The translations under genes and the position numbers were made by a program. A DNA stretch of 64,000 nt from Alphaproteobacteria bacterium GM202ARS2 (GTDB lineage: Bacteria > Pseudomonadota > Alphaproteobacteria > GM7ARS4): assembly GCA_014323835.1 (NCBI GenBank), contig JACONH010000005.1:22121-86120 (forward strand). The letters are read 5' to 3'. Shown here one piece after another: positions 34,639-44,163 of the stretch. The notes under the pieces are model-generated. The model did not search any database. It worked only from the letters and a program-made list of their open reading frames with translations, and was not told the DNA's origin. Position 1 is the stretch's first letter. Every line of letters begins with the position of its first letter.

Positions 34639-36939
34639 TTACGGTTCGAGCAAGCGTTGCAAGTAATCTTTTGTTTGCGGTGCCAAGTCAGGTGACCGCA
34701 AGGCATCCCGCAGTTTGTCGGCAACTCGAGCCGCTGGTGTTTTTTGTCCATCTTTCGGTACCCGCACTCGAGGGTCATGCGGATCCCGCAACAAGAGTCG
34801 CCCCAACGGGTCTCGTTGCTCGCCCTGTCTTTCTCCCTGTCTCGTTCCCTGCCTCGCCTGTGCCGTCATCTCTTGCATCGTAGACTCAAGCAAACGCTCC
34901 AAAGCCCCTAAAGCATCCTCTTGTTGCTGACGCGCTTGCGCTGTCTCATCCTTACGTAAAGACGAACCCGCCTCCCGCATCGCTTGTTGTCCACGTATCT
35001 GATCCAACAAAGCCTCAGCCTTCGACGTCTGCGGCGGCACACGCCACGAATCCGCAAGGTCATTCTGCTCAACAGCCTGTTGCTCACGACTGCCCGTCTC
35101 CTCCTTCATTAAATTTTCTTGCTTCTGCTTCAGCTGCTGAAGGTGACGGGCATACGCCTGCTGTTGCTGGCTACGATGGTCTCTCTCCTGTTGGTCGAGA
35201 GCCCGCTGTAAGGCTTGTGTATCCACCGACTCCGATAAAGCCTGCGCCAGAGCATCCCCCCCCCGTTCCCCCTGTTCCCCCTGCTCTGTTCCTTGCTTGC
35301 CCTGCTCGCTATTCTCGTCTTTGTTCGCGTTATAGGCAGAAAGGGCTTGTGCCAGCTGCTCACGCGCCTGCTCTCGATTCTGTTCATCAGCACCCGCATA
35401 AGCATCGAGAGCCTGACGTAACTGATACAGCGCATTGTCAAAGCCACTCGGATCCTCCAACAACAGAGCCGCCCGCCAAGCATAATCAGCCGCCCGCAAA
35501 CGCCCCCTCACTTCATCCTCTTTATCACGGGGTAACGACTCAAGCGCACGTCCAAGAAATTCATGTGCTTTTTGCGTCTCTTCTTCTGGTTTTTTTTGTA
35601 ACTGGCGCGCCACTTTTTCGAATTGCTTCTGTATCATAGCCACATCGCTATCGAGCCAAAACAGCTGCTGGCGCGCCGCCACAATCGCTCGCGCTGTCTC
35701 ATGGTGAAAGACTCGTTGCGGTAACACAAGAGTCTGTGGCGCGCTCATCGCCGTTGCCGATGCCGAATCCACAGCCGTAGCAACAAACTGACCAGCCAAG
35801 CCCGCAAACGGATGGTGACTGAGATCCCGCTCCCAGACCTGTGCCACGGCTGTATCCACCGCCAGCACAGACGACTCCAAAGACGAAGAAGAAAGCGGCA
35901 ACACAAAAGAAGACAACGCCGCCACATCATCGTGGTTACCGATATGAGCCTTATGCGCACCCCCATCCGCCAACTTAAGCACCATGCCAATATGGACAAC
36001 TGCATCATCATCGATAGCCGCATAAGGCACCGACAACTGACTCCCCTTTGTTTCAAGCGCGCTCAGATACACTTCAGGCGGCACGTCCCCTATCAGCTGC
36101 ACCGTCCACATGACCTCGCATGACTCCTCTTTTTGCCCTGAGGGACAAAAGCCGATACGCACCTCGTTGCTGCCCTCTTCCTGTTTCAGCGGGAAGGTTA
36201 CGTGCCATTGTTTGTCTCGGTTCATACCGATAGCTTGTGTCTTGCCATCAACCCGCAGCTGTGGTGGCTCAGGGTGGGGCGTTTGGAGCACGTTGAGGGT
36301 GCTCGCTTCTGGCACCGCAATTTTTTTATCGTCACGCCCCTGATCGCGCCCCGAAGCCCCCCGTAAGACAACAGCAGGCGGCGGATGATGAAGATACACC
36401 GGCGGTTCAAGCCACAGCTCAGCAAGAGGGGCGGTTGCCTTGGGCGAACTCTCTTTTGCGACATCTTGTCCTGTGAAACCCATCGCCAGAAGCACAACCA
36501 CGCCCACAACAAAGCGCAGACCGTAGGGGTCAAGGCTCGTCACATCGAGGGCAGGCATCCGCAACGTATAGCGCGCGCCCTTAAGGGTGTCCCGCATACG
36601 ATTCTGGTGCTTGTGCCAGAGGGGCAGCTGGCGAGACTCTATCGGCTTATCCGCAAGCACCGTGAGGGGCTGATGAGCAAAACCCGAATCGCTTTCTAAA
36701 CGGCGGCGCACGCTTTGGCTTGTCGGTAGCGGACGTATTCCTTTTGAACGCACCAATGCCAATGTTGCCGCCAGCGCGCCCAAAGCCAGCACCCCCATAA
36801 CACCCACAGGCACAGAGACAAAAAAGCGCAAGCAAGCAAAATAAACGCCCAAAGCCAGCAACGGATACAGCACAAACGGCAACAGCGCGCGCAGACAGAA
36901 GCCCACCCACAACAGAACAGAAAAGAGCCACCGCGTCAT
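34639..36939 (-). CDS. DUF4175/TIGR02302 family membrane protein
   Basis: The 766-residue product has two membrane segments in the first 65 residues (WLFSVLLWVGFCLRALLPF, LGVYFACLRF) and another near 150 (VVGVVVLLAMGF). A large periplasmic part follows, and the C-terminal third is very rich in Gln, Glu, Arg and Ala, including long coiled-coil-like stretches. This matches the alphaproteobacterial DUF4175 family, whose function is unknown. The gene overlaps the lysA stop by 4 bp, so it is part of the argH-lptM-lysA transcript. The 3' end faces parS cluster B. Confidence 0.86.
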   Translation of the reverse strand: MTRWLFSVLLWVGFCLRALLPFVLYPLLALGVYFACLRFFVSVPVGVMGVLALGALAATLALVRSKGIRPLPTSQSVRRRLESDSGFAHQPLTVLADKPIESRQLPLWHKHQNRMRDTLKGARYTLRMPALDVTSLDPYGLRFVVGVVVLLAMGFTGQDVAKESSPKATAPLAELWLEPPVYLHHPPPAVVLRGASGRDQGRDDKKIAVPEASTLNVLQTPHPEPPQLRVDGKTQAIGMNRDKQWHVTFPLKQEEGSNEVRIGFCPSGQKEESCEVMWTVQLIGDVPPEVYLSALETKGSQLSVPYAAIDDDAVVHIGMVLKLADGGAHKAHIGNHDDVAALSSFVLPLSSSSLESSVLAVDTAVAQVWERDLSHHPFAGLAGQFVATAVDSASATAMSAPQTLVLPQRVFHHETARAIVAARQQLFWLDSDVAMIQKQFEKVARQLQKKPEEETQKAHEFLGRALESLPRDKEDEVRGRLRAADYAWRAALLLEDPSGFDNALYQLRQALDAYAGADEQNREQAREQLAQALSAYNANKDENSEQGKQGTEQGEQGERGGDALAQALSESVDTQALQRALDQQERDHRSQQQQAYARHLQQLKQKQENLMKEETGSREQQAVEQNDLADSWRVPPQTSKAEALLDQIRGQQAMREAGSSLRKDETAQARQQQEDALGALERLLESTMQEMTAQARQGTRQGERQGEQRDPLGRLLLRDPHDPRVRVPKDGQKTPAARVADKLRDALRSPDLAPQTKDYLQRLLEP

Positions 36940-38195
36940 TCATCATCCTCCAAAGCCAGCGCATCGTCCACAGAAAAAGACCGCTTAATCACTCGATGCT
37001 GTCCCTTGTCTACCAGCAGTTCGGCAATAAGGGGACGGGCATTGTATTGGTGTGCCAGCACCGACCCATACGCGCCGACATCGCTCAAAACGACAGCATC
37101 GCCACGTTCAAGACGCGGCAAAGACGCATCGCGCTGAAATACGTCCGTAGACTCACATATAGGGCCCGCCACATGATAAAGATACGTCTGACCTTCGCCC
37201 TGCCGCACCGCTTTTATGGGGTGACACCCATCATACAGAGCCGTGCGCATCATATCATTCATCCCCGCATCTATCAGCAGATACGTAACCTTATCGGCTT
37301 TTTTGCTTCGAAGCACCCGAGACACCAGCACGCCACTTTTTGCCATAAGAAAACGGCCCGGCTCAAAAATCAGGGTGCCACCATAATCAGCAAACACCTC
37401 TGCTATCATGTCTCGATAAGCCGTCACCAAAGCCTTGTCTTCGTCATCGCTCCGAGATGCCAAGCCTCCTCCTAAGTCGAGAGTCTCTAGGGTTAAGCCT
37501 TGCCCCGCTAAATGCCACGCCAGCTCCCGCAGCTTGATAAAGGCATCCTTAAAGGCGACCAGTTCAGTCATGTTCGAGCCAATATGCGTGGCAAGCCCAC
37601 ACAACCTGAGCTGGCGATGGTTAGCGATACGAGTCGCAAGAGATGGTATCGCCTCTATAGCGATGCCGAATTTGTCGTCTTTGTGTGCCGTTGCGATGGT
37701 GCGATGGGTTGGGGCGGGCGTATCCGTATTGACTCGCAAGGCACACGGCACATCGCGCAACCCGCCTTCTTCCGCAACCTCGATGATATCTTGCAGTTCT
37801 GCCTCAGATTCAATGTTAATCTGCTTGATTCCTGTGTTCATCGCCAGCTTCAGTTCGTCCCGAGACTTGCCGACCCCTGAGAAGACGATTGTGTCGGGCT
37901 TAACGCCGCCGCGTAACGCTCGCACCAGTTCGCCCTGCGAGACGATGTCCGCCCCCAAGCCCTCATCCGCCAAAATCCGCAACAACGAAGTAAGACCATT
38001 GGCTTTGACCGCATAGCACACAAGAGTCTCTTGTTTCAGTTCGGCAACCGTCTGACGAAAAAGGCGCGCCTGTGTCTGCACCCGTCCCCTCGAATACACA
38101 TAAAAAGGAGTCGCAACCCCGCGCAACAAAACCGCAAGGGCAACGTCCTCGCAGTAGAGCTGGCCCTGCTTGTAACGGAAAAAAGTGTCAGTCAC
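36936..38195 (-). CDS. lysA: Diaminopimelate decarboxylase
   Basis: LysA makes lysine from meso-diaminopimelate with PLP. The PLP Lys is in CYAVKANG (K64), and the Gly-rich phosphate site ETLDLGGGLA and the late GPICESTDVF (with the catalytic Cys) are present. I chose a GTG at 38195 because the resulting start VTDTFFRYKQGQLYCEDVAL matches family N-termini and overlaps the lptM stop by only 8 bp. An ATG at 38222 would add nine residues and overlap lptM by 35 bp. DUF4175 follows in the same transcript. Confidence 0.95.
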   Translation of the reverse strand: MTDTFFRYKQGQLYCEDVALAVLLRGVATPFYVYSRGRVQTQARLFRQTVAELKQETLVCYAVKANGLTSLLRILADEGLGADIVSQGELVRALRGGVKPDTIVFSGVGKSRDELKLAMNTGIKQINIESEAELQDIIEVAEEGGLRDVPCALRVNTDTPAPTHRTIATAHKDDKFGIAIEAIPSLATRIANHRQLRLCGLATHIGSNMTELVAFKDAFIKLRELAWHLAGQGLTLETLDLGGGLASRSDDEDKALVTAYRDMIAEVFADYGGTLIFEPGRFLMAKSGVLVSRVLRSKKADKVTYLLIDAGMNDMMRTALYDGCHPIKAVRQGEGQTYLYHVAGPICESTDVFQRDASLPRLERGDAVVLSDVGAYGSVLAHQYNARPLIAELLVDKGQHRVIKRSFSVDDALALEDDE

Positions 38196-38322
38196 GGGGA
38201 AAAGTATACTCGGAAGGCTCAACCGATGTGGTCGGGGGTGGCTCTAAAGCTGCCTTTTTACCACAGGCACCCAACGCCCCCGTTACCGCCACCGCCACCA
38301 TAACCACCAAAAATAGACGCAT
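38188..38322 (-). CDS. lptM: LptM-like small lipoprotein (44 aa)
   Basis: This short frame lies between argH and lysA, 6 bp after the argH stop and overlapping the lysA start. The product starts MRLFLVVMVAVAVTGALGAC, ending in a lipobox (GALGAC, Cys at 20), then GKKAALEPPPTT. Small lipoproteins at this position with CGxKxPLxxP are the LptM (YifL) family, which helps mature the LPS transport protein LptD. Sequence and gene order agree. The length, 44 residues, is usual for the family. Confidence 0.8.
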   Translation of the reverse strand: MRLFLVVMVAVAVTGALGACGKKAALEPPPTTSVEPSEYTFPRD

Positions 38323-38328
38323 CGTGTG

Positions 38329-39756
38329 TTACCCTTGTTCCTCTAGGTTAAACATCTGGCGGGCTCGTTTGACCGCTAAACGTACTTGTTCAGGGGACGT
38401 GCCGCCAAGACTGTTACGGGCGCGGACGGCTTTTTCTGGTGCGAGAACAGCCAAAATGCCCTCATCGATGTCGGGGCAGAGAGCCTGCATCGTTGCCAAG
38501 GGCAACTCGTCTAGGGTTACCCCTTCTTTTTCGGCATGGGCGACCAAAGCACCAACAACGTGGTGTGCCTTACGAAAAGGCATTTTTTTGTTGTGCACCA
38601 ACCAATCGGCAGCATCGGTGGCGTTGGTATAGCCGAGTCGGGCTGCTCGTCCCATGGCTTCTTGCTCGACGTGCAGTGTGTCGAGCATACCTGTTAACGC
38701 TTGCGTCCCCTGCATCCACGAGTCATAGGCTGAGAACGTAGGCTGCTTGTCCCGTTGCATGTCCTTGCTGTAAGCGAGGGGAAGGGCCTTCAAGACCATC
38801 AGCCCATCGATGAGATGTCCTGCCAGTGCACCGCTTTCTGCGCGCACCAGTTCGGCGGCATCGGGGTTGCGTTTTTGCGGCATAATCGAGCTGCCCGTGC
38901 TCCAACGCTCGTCCAAACGGATAAAACCAAAAGAAGGGTTGCTCCATAGGATCATGTCTTCCGCCAAACGAGACAAATGCACACCCGCAAGGGCTGCCGT
39001 GCTCAAAAAGTCCACGACAAAATCTCGGTCGGAAACCGCATCCATCGCATTGTCCATCGGCTTAGCAAAGCCCAACGCCTGTGCGGTCATCGCTCTATCT
39101 ATGGCAAAGGATGTACCCGCCAACGCACACGCCCCTAAAGGACACTCGTTCAAACGGCGGCGGGCATCAGCAACACGACTCCTATCACGCCCCACCATAA
39201 AAACATACGCCATAAAATGATGACCCAACGTTATCACCTGAGCATTCTGCAAATGCGTATAGCCCGGCATCAACGTCTCAGCATGAGTCTCGGCATGACG
39301 ACACAAACACGCCTGCAGACGCGCCATCGCCTTATCAATCTGGTCGTAGGCATCTCGACACCACAGACGAAAGTCGGTCGCAACCTGATCATTACGCGAG
39401 CGCGCCGTATGCAGACTCAAAGCATCATCGCCGATATGGTGGTGCAGCCGCGCCTCGATGTGCATGTGAATGTCCTCTAGAGCCTCGTCATAGGCTAAGG
39501 TGTTATCCGCTATTTCTTGTGCGACTCGTTTCAAGCCGCGCTCGATGTTTGCCCCACACGCCTTACTGATAATGCCCGTGGCAACCAACATGGCAACATG
39601 AGCAAAAGATGCCCGAATGTCTTGCTCGGCAAGACGCTTGTCCACATGAATACTGGCATTCATACGCTCCATCAACGGCGCCAAACCCCGCGCAAAACGA
39701 CCGCCCCGCACAGGGTGCTTAGCGCCCCCCGACTCCTGAGACGTTTTCTTACTCAT
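38329..39756 (-). CDS. argH: Argininosuccinate lyase
   Basis: ArgH cleaves argininosuccinate to arginine and fumarate, the last step of arginine synthesis. The 475-residue product contains HTARSRNDQVATD (substrate binding), MPGYTHLQNAQ (the conserved Thr-His pair) and the fumarase-family signature GSSIMPQKRNPD. Length and order are canonical. It begins the minus-strand unit argH-lptM-lysA-DUF4175. The divergent TlpA-like gene starts 69 bp away, so the promoters are back to back. Confidence 0.97.
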   Translation of the reverse strand: MSKKTSQESGGAKHPVRGGRFARGLAPLMERMNASIHVDKRLAEQDIRASFAHVAMLVATGIISKACGANIERGLKRVAQEIADNTLAYDEALEDIHMHIEARLHHHIGDDALSLHTARSRNDQVATDFRLWCRDAYDQIDKAMARLQACLCRHAETHAETLMPGYTHLQNAQVITLGHHFMAYVFMVGRDRSRVADARRRLNECPLGACALAGTSFAIDRAMTAQALGFAKPMDNAMDAVSDRDFVVDFLSTAALAGVHLSRLAEDMILWSNPSFGFIRLDERWSTGSSIMPQKRNPDAAELVRAESGALAGHLIDGLMVLKALPLAYSKDMQRDKQPTFSAYDSWMQGTQALTGMLDTLHVEQEAMGRAARLGYTNATDAADWLVHNKKMPFRKAHHVVGALVAHAEKEGVTLDELPLATMQALCPDIDEGILAVLAPEKAVRARNSLGGTSPEQVRLAVKRARQMFNLEEQG

Positions 39757-39827
39757 CCGTTTGTCTTATCATACCCGCACCATTTAAGGTATCCTTATCT
39801 TACCCCACCCTAAACACCCTCTTTATG

Positions 39828-40367
39828 ATGATTCTCTTTGCTTTCATCCTATACGCCTTGAGCGCATCGCCCCTACAGGCACAAGAGACCCTACCTGCCT
39901 GCTCTTTCGACACCGCAACCAAAGAAACCCGTGACACAACAGAAGAGCTCAGATTCGTGCCTCTCAATAGGGACGCAGACAAGCCCAAAGCCTATCCCAT
40001 CACAGCATGGAAGGGAAAAGTGGTGCTCATCAATTTCTGGGCAACGTGGTGTCCACCCTGTATCGAAGAGCTGCCCGCCTTGCTGGCGTTACAAGCCCAG
40101 CTGCCTGATAGCTTACAGGTGGTGGCGGTCGCTAGCGATTTCTCTCAGCCTGAAGCGTTGCGGACGTTTCTTTCCTCTCGTAAGCTCGCGTCTCTGTGGG
40201 TTCACCATGATAGCACGTTGTCTTTGAGCGGCACGCTCGGCATTGGTCGTATGCCGACAACGCTGATTGTGGGCCCGCAAGGTCGTCTTGTTTTGCGTCA
40301 TGAGGGGGCTTGCGACTGGAACACGCCCCCCGTTCATCGTTTCATTCAATCGTTAATCTCGCCCTAG
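39828..40367 (+). CDS. TlpA-like thioredoxin-fold protein
   Basis: The product, about 179 residues, has a signal peptide (ILFAFILYALSASPLQAQ) and a thioredoxin-like domain with FWATWCPPC and the cis-Pro in GRMPTTLIV. Such periplasmic TlpA/ResE-like reductases reduce cysteines, for example during cytochrome c maturation. An additional Cys (LPACSFD) near the N-terminus and one near the C-terminus (GACDWN) are also present. Its divergent position next to argH is seen in other alphaproteobacteria. An ATG at 39825 lies one codon upstream. Confidence 0.9.
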   Translation: MILFAFILYALSASPLQAQETLPACSFDTATKETRDTTEELRFVPLNRDADKPKAYPITAWKGKVVLINFWATWCPPCIEELPALLALQAQLPDSLQVVAVASDFSQPEALRTFLSSRKLASLWVHHDSTLSLSGTLGIGRMPTTLIVGPQGRLVLRHEGACDWNTPPVHRFIQSLISP

Positions 40368-40385
40368 CCGCCCCGATAAAAGGCT

Positions 40386-40607
40386 TTAGTATCCTTCTCG
40401 TTCCATGCGTTTGCGTAGGAGTTTGCGGTGGCGGCGCGCCATATCGGCACGCTGGCGCGCTTTCTTTTCGGACGGCTTCTCGTAAGACCGCCGCCGCTTA
40501 ATTTCGCGGAACAACCCCTCCTTTTGCATTTTGCGCTTCAGTATACGCAACGCTTGATCCACATTGTTGTTACGGACAATTACTTCTATAATGGCTCTAT
40601 CCTCCAA
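40386..40607 (-). CDS. rpsU: 30S ribosomal protein S21
   Basis: The 73-residue product is basic and begins [20 protein letters not shown] with [29 protein letters not shown], the classic S21 sequence. It binds the platform of the small subunit near the anti-Shine-Dalgarno sequence. It converges with the TlpA-like gene (18-bp gap) and is divergent from coq9, a known alphaproteobacterial pair. Confidence 0.97.
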   Translation of the reverse strand: MEDRAIIEVIVRNNNVDQALRILKRKMQKEGLFREIKRRRSYEKPSEKKARQRADMARRHRKLLRKRMEREGY

Positions 40608-40677
40608 CCAAAAATTTCTTCGTCACACGCCCCCCACCACTTATATATAGCCTAGGGCCTCACAGGATGCAACCTTG

Positions 40678-41298
40678 ATGACACATATTTCTCTTCCACC
40701 GTTACACGAGAAGAAATGGTCTGCCCTCAACGAGCATATTCTGCCGCGCGTTGCCACGTTGGGCTGGGACGAACATGCCCTTTTTTCTGCTCTTGCGCCC
40801 GAGCATCAGCCAACGTTACGTGCTTTTTTTCCGCAAGGGGTGCGTGATATGCTCACCTGCTTAAATCAGGAGCATCTTCGTCAGCTGGGCGAGCATGGGC
40901 GCGCCCACCCCACCACAGGCACCAAAGCCACCCTGCAAGCAGCTCTTCTTCACAAAGCGCACATGATTCGTAGCCAGCAAGCTCTCGCCCACAAAACCAC
41001 GGCTTATCTTGCCCTGCACCCCCATCTTGCCCGCGACCTCAGCTTAGCCACCATCAACCAGCTGTGGCAGTGGGCGGGTGATACCTCGACCCCGTCCCAA
41101 TCCGCTTACCACACCAAACGCTTAACCTTAGGGTATGTCTATCTTGCCACTGTGCTGTATGCCCAAAAAAGCCCGCCCCCTGAGGACGATGCCCTGAAAG
41201 CCTTCATCGACCGCCGTCTCGCCGAAGTGGCACAAGGGGCGACCTTGCTGCGCCCCATCACAGATAAAATCAAGGATACCTTTTCGACAGCACGTTGA
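40678..41298 (+). CDS. COQ9 family protein
   Basis: The 206-residue product matches the COQ9 family, which binds lipids and assists ubiquinone synthesis in alphaproteobacteria and mitochondria. The best landmark is DTSTPSQSAYHTKRLTLGYVYLATVLY, equivalent to the DTSTDFNYYTKR motif, followed by AFIDRRLAEVAQ. Position next to rpsU agrees. An ATG lies one codon upstream at 40675. The 3' end overlaps the convergent purK by 29 bp. Confidence 0.88.
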   Translation: MTHISLPPLHEKKWSALNEHILPRVATLGWDEHALFSALAPEHQPTLRAFFPQGVRDMLTCLNQEHLRQLGEHGRAHPTTGTKATLQAALLHKAHMIRSQQALAHKTTAYLALHPHLARDLSLATINQLWQWAGDTSTPSQSAYHTKRLTLGYVYLATVLYAQKSPPPEDDALKAFIDRRLAEVAQGATLLRPITDKIKDTFSTAR

Positions 41299-42346
41299 CG
41301 TGTCCCATTTTGCGTTGAGCCCGTGCTTGCGTCTTGCCATAGATATGCACCCGTTTTTCTTTATGGCTAACATCATCGAGGAATCTGTGCACCTCCTCGC
41401 CCAGCAGATTCTGCATGGTCACATCATACAAGCGGCGCACATCCCCTGAGGGCAAGCCACAAATCATCCGTAGCCATTGCTCGAACTGCGAGCTGACACA
41501 GGCATCCATCGTCCAATGCCCCGAGTTATGCGCTCGAGGCGCAAGCTCATTGACCCATAACGTCTCGTCTTGGGTCACAAACATTTCCACCGCCAGCAAG
41601 CCCACCACCTCCAAGTGTTGAACCAGTTGGCGTGCAATCCTTTGGGCTTGCTGACAGAGCGCAACGGATACCCCCGATGGCACATGGCTACGACGCAAAA
41701 TATGGGACTCATGGACGTTACGGGAAGGCTCATAGCAGAGCGGCGCGCCAGCGACAGACCCACAAGCAACCACCGACAGCTCACAGACAAAATCGATTTT
41801 TTTCTCGATGATACATGTGCCTGCCTGCCATAATGCCGCGCTAGCCATAAGGTCGTTGTCGTTGTCAAGGCGTCTTTGCCCTTTGCCATCGTAACCCATG
41901 CGGGCGGTTTTGATAATGGACGGGTAACCTAGCACCTGACAGGCATCTCTGGCACTTTTTTCATCGGTGACCTTCTGCCAAGGGGCGACCAGAAAGCCTG
42001 CCTCTTGGATGGCTTGCTTCTCGGCGTGGCGATTCTGCGCGCACAGCATCACAGAAGCTTTGGGGCGCAACAAGCCGTGTGCCTCTAATACGTGTAACGC
42101 GGTGGCGGGCACATGTTCGAATTCGCACGTCATGACAGCACAACTCTCGGCAAAAGCCCGCAGAGTCGCTTCATCCGTAAAGTCAGCAAGAAAACAGCGA
42201 TGAGCGAGACAAGCCGCGGGCTCGTCTTTATGTTGACAGAGCACATGGACGCGGTAGCCCCAATCGAGGGCCACAAGAGCCAGCATCCGTCCCAGCTGGC
42301 CGCCGCCAACAATACCAAGAGTAGCCGATGGGCCAAAAACAGACAT
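41270..42346 (-). CDS. purK: 5-(carboxyamino)imidazole ribonucleotide synthase
   Basis: PurK uses ATP and bicarbonate to convert AIR to N5-CAIR in purine synthesis. The ATP-grasp protein has GIVGGGQLGRMLA at the N-terminus, then the ATP loop YDGKGQRRL, IIEKKIDFVCELSV, and VNELAPRAHNSGHWT with the metal ligands. The length, 358 residues, is normal. The start lies 12 bp after the purE stop on the same strand, consistent with an operon. Confidence 0.96.
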   Translation of the reverse strand: MSVFGPSATLGIVGGGQLGRMLALVALDWGYRVHVLCQHKDEPAACLAHRCFLADFTDEATLRAFAESCAVMTCEFEHVPATALHVLEAHGLLRPKASVMLCAQNRHAEKQAIQEAGFLVAPWQKVTDEKSARDACQVLGYPSIIKTARMGYDGKGQRRLDNDNDLMASAALWQAGTCIIEKKIDFVCELSVVACGSVAGAPLCYEPSRNVHESHILRRSHVPSGVSVALCQQAQRIARQLVQHLEVVGLLAVEMFVTQDETLWVNELAPRAHNSGHWTMDACVSSQFEQWLRMICGLPSGDVRRLYDVTMQNLLGEEVHRFLDDVSHKEKRVHIYGKTQARAQRKMGHVNVLSKRYP

Positions 42347-42358
42347 ACACCCTCTATC

Positions 42359-42838
42359 CTATTGGGGTGGACGCAAGGCTACGTTGTCGGTTTGCTTCTG
42401 TCGCCACGCTTGCAGCCGTTGTTTGAGGGGCTCATCGCTGAGGGCGACAATGGCTGCCGCCAAGAGCGCGGCGTTGGTGGCACCCGCCTCCCCCACCGCC
42501 ATTGTGGCAACGGGCACACCCGCAGGCATATTCACCATAGACAGCAAGCTATCCAAGCCATCTTGAAAGGAACTTACCATCGGCACCCCAATGACTGGCA
42601 AGCACGTATACGCTGCCACCATGCCTGCTAAATGTGCCGAGCCCCCCGCGGCGGCGATGACGACTTTTTCCCCCTGTTGCCCCAGTGCCGTTGCGTAGGC
42701 GTGTAGACGCTCGGGCGTGCGATGGGCAGAGACCACCCGCACGTCATGACGGACTTGTAATTCCTTCAACAGCTCTGCCCCTTTGACCATGGTTTTCCAG
42801 TCGGATACGCTCCCCATCACCATAGAGACATCATACAT
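42359..42838 (-). CDS. purE: N5-carboxyaminoimidazole ribonucleotide mutase
   Basis: PurE moves the carboxyl group of N5-CAIR to make CAIR. The product, 159 residues, starts with VSMVMGSVSDWKTM (the substrate-binding GSxSD), has VVSAHRTPERL and IAAAGGSAHLAGMVAA, and fits the class I enzyme. I chose the ATG at 42838 because the protein then starts at its usual position and overlaps the dnaQ stop by 8 bp (ATGTATGA). A longer open frame upstream to 43009 runs inside dnaQ and is not real. Confidence 0.96.
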   Translation of the reverse strand: MYDVSMVMGSVSDWKTMVKGAELLKELQVRHDVRVVSAHRTPERLHAYATALGQQGEKVVIAAAGGSAHLAGMVAAYTCLPVIGVPMVSSFQDGLDSLLSMVNMPAGVPVATMAVGEAGATNAALLAAAIVALSDEPLKQRLQAWRQKQTDNVALRPPQ

Positions 42839-43514
42839 CGGCGTTCTCCCATAAAGATTCCTGTAGGTTGCTGAGCATGTGGCTATGAGCCTCCTGCTCT
42901 TGTTGGGTTGGTTGTTGTAACTTAAAGGCGCGCTGCTCGGGTTGCCTTGCCTCTGTGTCTGCCGTCTTTCGTCTGTCCACAGCCAATCCCAGTTCGGCTT
43001 GGTCGCCAAAGGCCATCAGGCAGTAGACCTTTGCCAACAGACGGGCATCGAGCAACGCCCCATGGTGCTTCTGCCGTTCCCGCAAAGAGACATCATAACG
43101 GCGACACAAAGCATCGAGACTCGCTGGCTCAGAAGGAAAAAGACGCCTTGCCAGCACCAGTGTGTCCACGACTCGTCCGCTCCCTATGGTGGGTAGCTGG
43201 CAGTCGCGCAAGGCAGCATTGAGAAACGACATATCGAAAGGAGCATTGTGCATCACCAGTTGGGCATCCCCTAGAAAAGCCATGACCTCCTCAGCCAGAG
43301 CAGAAAATGTGGGCTTGTCGGCAAGAGCCTCGTTGGTCAAGCCATGCACCGCCATCGCCTCCTCGGGAATAGCCCGTTGCGGATTGATAAGCCACTCTTT
43401 TTCGTTGCCGCTGATACGTCCATCTTGCACCTCGACACAGCCGATACTCACCAGGCGATGACCCTCTGCCACGTCGAGACCTGTTGTCTCGGTATCCACC
43501 ACCACTTCACGCAT
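42831..43514 (-). CDS. dnaQ: DNA polymerase III subunit epsilon
   Basis: This is the proofreading 3'-5' exonuclease of the replicative polymerase. The three exonuclease motifs are VVDTETTGLD (D7 and E9), VMHNAPFDMSFLN (about 101-113) and HGALLDARLLAKVY (about 154-167). A C-terminal segment with Gln-rich QQPTQQEQEAHS is the polymerase-binding linker. The gene sits in the run maf-aroE-coaE-dnaQ, the conserved order near the alphaproteobacterial origin. Start and stop overlap both neighbours by 8 bp. Confidence 0.96.
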   Translation of the reverse strand: MREVVVDTETTGLDVAEGHRLVSIGCVEVQDGRISGNEKEWLINPQRAIPEEAMAVHGLTNEALADKPTFSALAEEVMAFLGDAQLVMHNAPFDMSFLNAALRDCQLPTIGSGRVVDTLVLARRLFPSEPASLDALCRRYDVSLRERQKHHGALLDARLLAKVYCLMAFGDQAELGLAVDRRKTADTEARQPEQRAFKLQQPTQQEQEAHSHMLSNLQESLWENADV

Positions 43515-44163
43515 GACGCACCCACCGCAGATGAGCTAAGGTTCGTCTCTTCAGTTGCCTGTTGAGAGAAACAGAATCGCCCCCTCTTAGGCGGCGCACC
43601 AGCCCTTCCACCCTACGTCTTGTTACGTGGAGTCCTTGTCCTGTCGGGACAACATAATCGGCTCGCCGTTTTTTTTCGTCATCGCTCATTTGTAGCCCGA
43701 TGAAGTGCTTTATTTCCTTGTCGGTCAGCCCGCGCTTTTTGAGGCGGGCTTGTTGTATAAAAGACGGACTCGATACGGTGATAACCAGATGACAGCGTTT
43801 ATCGCCGCCGCTTTCGAACAAGAGAGGCACATCGAGAACGATGCCTCGCCAACGCTGCACCCGCCCCTGCACAATAAGACGCTCGCGTAAAACCTTGAGA
43901 CGAGGATGCAGAATAGCCTCAAGAGCCCGCAGCTTGGCGGGTTCTGCCAGCACTTGCTTACGCAACCACGCCCTGTCGATAGGGCGACCATCATCGCCAC
44001 CGCCAAAAATGTCCTGCACAGCCTTTCTTACACCTCTTTGCGACAACAATTCATGGGCATGGCGGTCGGCATCATAGAGACGAAAACCGCACTGGCACAG
44101 CATGCGCGCCACCACCGACTTACCCATAGCCACCTGACCGGTCACGCCAATGATCACCATCAT
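43507..44163 (-). CDS. coaE: Dephospho-CoA kinase
   Basis: CoaE phosphorylates dephospho-CoA to coenzyme A, the final step after CoaD. The P-loop is GVTGQVAMGKS (about 6-16), the CoA site has LYDADRHAHELL, and DVPLLFESGG follows. The product, about 218 residues, is normal in size. I chose the ATG at 44163 (MMVIIGVTG), because it overlaps the aroE stop by 4 bp; the long upstream frame lies inside aroE. The Tyr/Asp motif DADR, which binds dephospho-CoA, is intact. Confidence 0.96.
   Translation of the reverse strand: MMVIIGVTGQVAMGKSVVARMLCQCGFRLYDADRHAHELLSQRGVRKAVQDIFGGGDDGRPIDRAWLRKQVLAEPAKLRALEAILHPRLKVLRERLIVQGRVQRWRGIVLDVPLLFESGGDKRCHLVITVSSPSFIQQARLKKRGLTDKEIKHFIGLQMSDDEKKRRADYVVPTGQGLHVTRRRVEGLVRRLRGGDSVSLNRQLKRRTLAHLRWVRHA

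Noticed and set aside
42839..43009. A 57-codon N-terminal extension of PurE.
   Set aside because: It lies within dnaQ in another frame; the conserved PurE start follows the ATG at 42838.
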